64,000 nucleotides of DNA from Candidatus Dechloromonas phosphoritropha. GTDB taxonomy: Bacteria; Pseudomonadota; Gammaproteobacteria; Burkholderiales; Rhodocyclaceae. This document shows, piece by piece, positions 61,235 to 64,000 of the stretch (positions are counted from its first letter, which is position 1; each line of letters opens with the position of its first letter). The translations under genes and the position numbers were made by a program. The stretch covers positions 2,046,001 to 2,110,000 of the forward strand of contig JADKGN010000004.1 of the NCBI GenBank assembly GCA_016722705.1. Reading direction: 5' to 3'. The notes beneath the pieces are model-generated. The model did no database searches, was not told where the DNA came from, and saw only the letters and a program-made list of their open reading frames with translations.

Positions 61235-62490
61235 TCAGCATTTGTCTCGATCCTGGATCGTTAGCTTGTGGCGCAAGATATCGACCAGGTCATTGCAGGA
61301 AAGCAGCGTAGCGGTCTCACGATTAGCCAGTCGTTCCTTGGCCAGAAACATCAGCGCCACCATGACGAGCGCCATGTGATGATGCCAGGCCTGCCAACTC
61401 CTGACCTGATAAGCGGCCATCCCGCAGGCGCCCTTGGCATCCTCGAAGGCACGTTCGACCAAGTGACGGGCCACCTGCATATCGGCCAAGCGGCTTAGCG
61501 AACACTGGGGCTTGGCATTCGATAGGCAGAACTTCAGCTTCGTGCCATCAATTTCCCGACGAACCAGCAAATGCCAACGCCGGGCCGGTGCCGCTTGACC
61601 ATCCCAGACAAAGACCCGACACGTCAGATAATCGGCAATGGCCCCACCCTTTTCCCCCTCGCGTACCGACAGGCGACACCAGGCAGCAGCCGGTTGCGCC
61701 AGCGCCCAAGCCGTCACCGTCGGTGCGGCTACTTGCGTTTGCCATCATGTGGGTGCCTTGCCCTTGGCGCAAGTGCGCACCGGTATTCCGGGGCGCGGAT
61801 CACTCGAATAGATCGTCCGATCCGCATGCACTTCGGCCAGAAAGGTTTCACACGCGTCGTCAAGCTCAGTCAGCAACCACGGTAAATGCCCCCGTAGCCG
61901 GCATCGAACACCGAATAGCTGAAATAGAGTTCTTCGCGGTGCAGCCGCAACAGCATGGCGAGCGTCATTTCCCTCTTGGTGCGAAACGCTCGGTCCTCAG
62001 GCGTGCCTGGCGCCTGACAACGTACCCGTTCGTTAAATCACTTCTCGGGGACAAAGAGTTCGCCATCGACCAGCGCACAGGCGCGATCACGAACGACGGC
62101 TGCAAAGACACCGACTTGACTGTTCTCTGTCTTGCCCAGCCGGCCATTCCATTGCCGCGCGACGCCAGCCGACTTCTCGCCTTTCTTCTCCAGCGCGGAT
62201 TCGTCGAAGACCAAGGCGGCGCCATGGCCGAAATACCCATTGGCATCTTGGATCAGCTGATGCCGCACATCAGCGCAGCGCCACGCCGACTCACTCAGCA
62301 TGTGATGCAGGCGCTGGTAGTGGCTTCCCGCCACCTGTTCGGCCATCCGCTCCAGATTACGCCGATCACTCTGGAACCGGCCATGGAGATACAGGCGGGC
62401 TGCTGCTTCAACCGAGCCGGTGCGGCTTTGGAAGCACCGCAGGTAGGGGGCAAAGTGGGCATCAAAGTGCGCCAGCGCAGAATTAATCAA
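61235..62490 (-). pseudogene. IS701-type transposase relic, frameshifted
   Basis: The N-terminal part (62490-62038) has RRNLERMAEQVAGSHYQRLHH, DANGYFGHGAALVFDESALEKKGEKSAG and WNGRLGKTENSQVGVFAA; the C-terminal part (61717-61235) has LVERAFEDAKGACGMAAYQVRSW. These are the IS701/DDE_5 landmarks (FDESG..KKG; RWxVE..FEEAKGE...YEVRSW). Between 61717 and 62038 the frame breaks several times. No start or inverted repeats were found. Nothing is supported in 61123-61234. Confidence 0.8.
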
Positions 62491-62735
62491 CGGGGTGATG
62501 CAGTTGATATATTGAGGACGTCATAGTCATGATGATCCTCATAAAACAGCGTTAAAACAATAGGCTGAATTGTATCAAATGACAGCGTCGGAAGATCGAA
62601 AACGAATCCGAGAAAGTGGAAATGCCCGGCATGGGCAACAGGAGGGCGCGGCGCGTGGGTACAACCCTAAGCCGGACGAGCCGGAACCAAACAGGTATTA
62701 CGATAGAAGGCTGACGAATGACCGAGGAGGCGATC

Positions 62736-64000
62736 ATGTTGGCGATGGCTCTGGCGGAACGATACGCGACGAACATGCATGGCGTGCTTTCGTGCTTTGA
62801 CCGGATCATTATCACCGGCACGCTGCCTGGTGCGTGCTACGCGGCAGGAATGACGAGTTATTTGTACACGCACGGAATTCGGGTATTCGACTACCCGCGA
62901 TTTGCCGAGCCGCTGCGAGATCGCATTCGTGAGCGTGCGCAGGAGGTGTGTCTGGCGGCGGGTATTGAAATCGAGCACGTCAGCAAAAGCCATATTCGCA
63001 AGGAAGAGTTGGTCGCGCGAGTGCTCGCCGGTCGCGGCGACGCACCGGGTTTGGTGCATGTACTCTCGGCCATGGAAGCCTGTCCGAGCTACAAACCGTG
63101 GCATGACAAAGGCAGTGGCAAGACTTTCCTGCGCCCCGATCAAGGCAAGTGCCTGCACTACTACTTCTATTTCATCGACGAGGAACTGGGGTTGTGCTAC
63201 CTGCGTGTGCCGACGTGGGCACCGTTCGGGTTGCAGTTCTACTGTAATGGTCACAGCGCTCTGGCAAGAACTCTGACGCGAGAAAGGATCGACTTCCTCC
63301 AGCAGGACAACGCCTTCCTGCGTGTCGCCGACATCGCGCAGGCGCAGGCGCTGGCGGATGCGTTCAGTCCCGACGTACTTCACCCGCGACTGGATCGCTA
63401 TGCGCAGTGGTTGTGCCCAGTGCTTGACGTCTTTGGATCCTCGTATCACTGGAGCTTGCGCCAAGTCGAATACTCCACCGACCTGATGTTTCGCAGTGAG
63501 CAGATATTGGTTCCACTGTATGACGCCATTTCGCGCCAAGCGGTCTTGGCCGCCAACGCAGAACGCGTCTCCAGCTTTCTGGGCAAGAAAGTCACGCCAC
63601 AACTGGCCCAGGAGATCGGTTCCCGGTTGTCCACCCGTATCGAGGGGCGCTGCATCAAGCACACCATGGGCGCCGCTGGCGTCAAGGTGTATGACAAATT
63701 CTCCCGCGTACTGCGGGTCGAAACGACCGTCAATGACGTGAGTTTCTTCAAACACCACCGCAAGGTGGAACACAAGGACAGGCACGCCACCCGAGAATTG
63801 GCGCCCCTGAAGAAGACAATCTATAGCCTGATCGACCTGCGCGACATCCTGCTCGGCTGCAACCAACGTTACCTGGCGTTCCTCTCCAGCCTCGATGACC
63901 CCAGTGCCGGCGAGCGTGACTTGGAGCGATTGAGCATGCCACGGTTGGGGGCGGCTCCCGGTGTCAAAGGGGTGAACTTCTTTGATCCTGCCGAGAAAGC
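62736..64000 (+). CDS. Uncharacterised repeated winged-helix family protein (copy 2), cut by the window end
   Basis: The ATG at 62736 has GAGGAGG 5 bp upstream; an ATG at 62718 is also in frame. The frame stays open to the edge (421 codons seen); by comparison with copy 1 it should stop near 64250, giving about 504 residues. Notable parts: MHGVLSCFDRIIITGTLPG at the start, LHYYFYFIDEELGLCYLRVPT, and RIEGRCIKHTMGAAGVKVYDKF followed by RVLRVETTVNDVSFFKHH. The YDK..xxLRxE phrase is also seen in replication initiators of some phages and plasmids; that link is only a pattern. Unlike copy 1 it has no frameshift. Confidence 0.8.
   Translation, partial: MLAMALAERYATNMHGVLSCFDRIIITGTLPGACYAAGMTSYLYTHGIRVFDYPRFAEPLRDRIRERAQEVCLAAGIEIEHVSKSHIRKEELVARVLAGRGDAPGLVHVLSAMEACPSYKPWHDKGSGKTFLRPDQGKCLHYYFYFIDEELGLCYLRVPTWAPFGLQFYCNGHSALARTLTRERIDFLQQDNAFLRVADIAQAQALADAFSPDVLHPRLDRYAQWLCPVLDVFGSSYHWSLRQVEYSTDLMFRSEQILVPLYDAISRQAVLAANAERVSSFLGKKVTPQLAQEIGSRLSTRIEGRCIKHTMGAAGVKVYDKFSRVLRVETTVNDVSFFKHHRKVEHKDRHATRELAPLKKTIYSLIDLRDILLGCNQRYLAFLSSLDDPSAGERDLERLSMPRLGAAPGVKGVNFFDPAEK
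62739..64000 (+). repeat. Long direct repeat, right copy
   Basis: Matches 1-1263 with about four substitutions and one indel. The copy continues past the window. High identity means recent duplication or gene conversion. Confidence 0.9.

Noticed and set aside
1..64000. tRNA, rRNA, CRISPR arrays
   Set aside because: I looked for conserved tRNA arm sequences, rRNA cores and regular repeats and found none I could support.

Overview
The window is 64 kb of GC-rich proteobacterial chromosome. Gene content and protein style point to a betaproteobacterium, most likely Rhodocyclales (Dechloromonas/Azonexus/Accumulibacter-like). The evidence is a ubiA-ubiD quinone operon, a kdsD-kdsC-lptC-lptA lipopolysaccharide operon, two phasins (polyhydroxyalkanoate storage), a class II cytochrome c, hrpA, and a functional-amyloid (fap-like) locus behind a VpsR-type sigma-54 activator. 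The taxon is an inference; no rRNA or tRNA gene was seen.

Layout. 0-1.5 kb: a frameshifted copy of a large uncharacterised winged-helix protein whose near-identical second copy runs off the right edge at 62.7-64 kb, so the window is bracketed by a direct repeat of at least 1.26 kb. 1.5-7.6 kb: an accessory island in which three diverged fragments of the 5' end of pepN (aminopeptidase N), all on the minus strand, are separated by defence-like genes (a RelE-like/UvrD-helicase/ankyrin fusion; a 5'-truncated DUF3696-type ATPase plus a PLD-like partner). 7.8-14.4 kb: MscS channel with a cyclic-nucleotide-binding domain, a lysozyme-inhibitor-like lipoprotein, an acyl-CoA dehydrogenase relic, an acyl-CoA ligase and a sigma-54 regulator. 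14.8-18.5 kb: fap-like amyloid operon with a textbook sigma-54 promoter, ended by an IS4-type transposase. 19.9-21.3 kb: small proteins and a PliG-like lysozyme inhibitor.

21.3-51.1 kb is mostly core chromosome: transporters, a LplT-PlsC fusion, ubiA/cytochrome c'/ubiD, a decayed VapBC-like module, dacB, an old-yellow-enzyme reductase, an adenylate cyclase tail-to-tail with a histidine kinase, a pilin-like protein, a Kef-type antiporter, the LPS transport operon, two phasins, a CinA-like protein, an EI24 protein and hrpA. 51.2-62.5 kb is a second accessory zone: an ORF-deleted group II intron touching a 92-bp MITE, an inverted second MITE with an 11-bp target duplication, and between them a SemiSWEET-like protein and a zinc-ribbon/PD-(D/E)XK nuclease-like protein. 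Then come duplicated VF530-type genes around a tiny zinc-ribbon gene, a PACE efflux protein, cytochrome b561, a phosphoesterase, and a graveyard of IS110, IS5, IS630, IS4 and IS701 relics holding a periplasmic hydroxyisourate hydrolase.

The most interesting signals are the pepN-fragment-bounded modules, the MITE-flanked nuclease cargo, the uncharacterised repeated winged-helix family, and a short motif (GCGGTCGAC/GTCGACCGC) that I find by eye at 16 places, roughly ten times chance expectation. No CRISPR array was seen.
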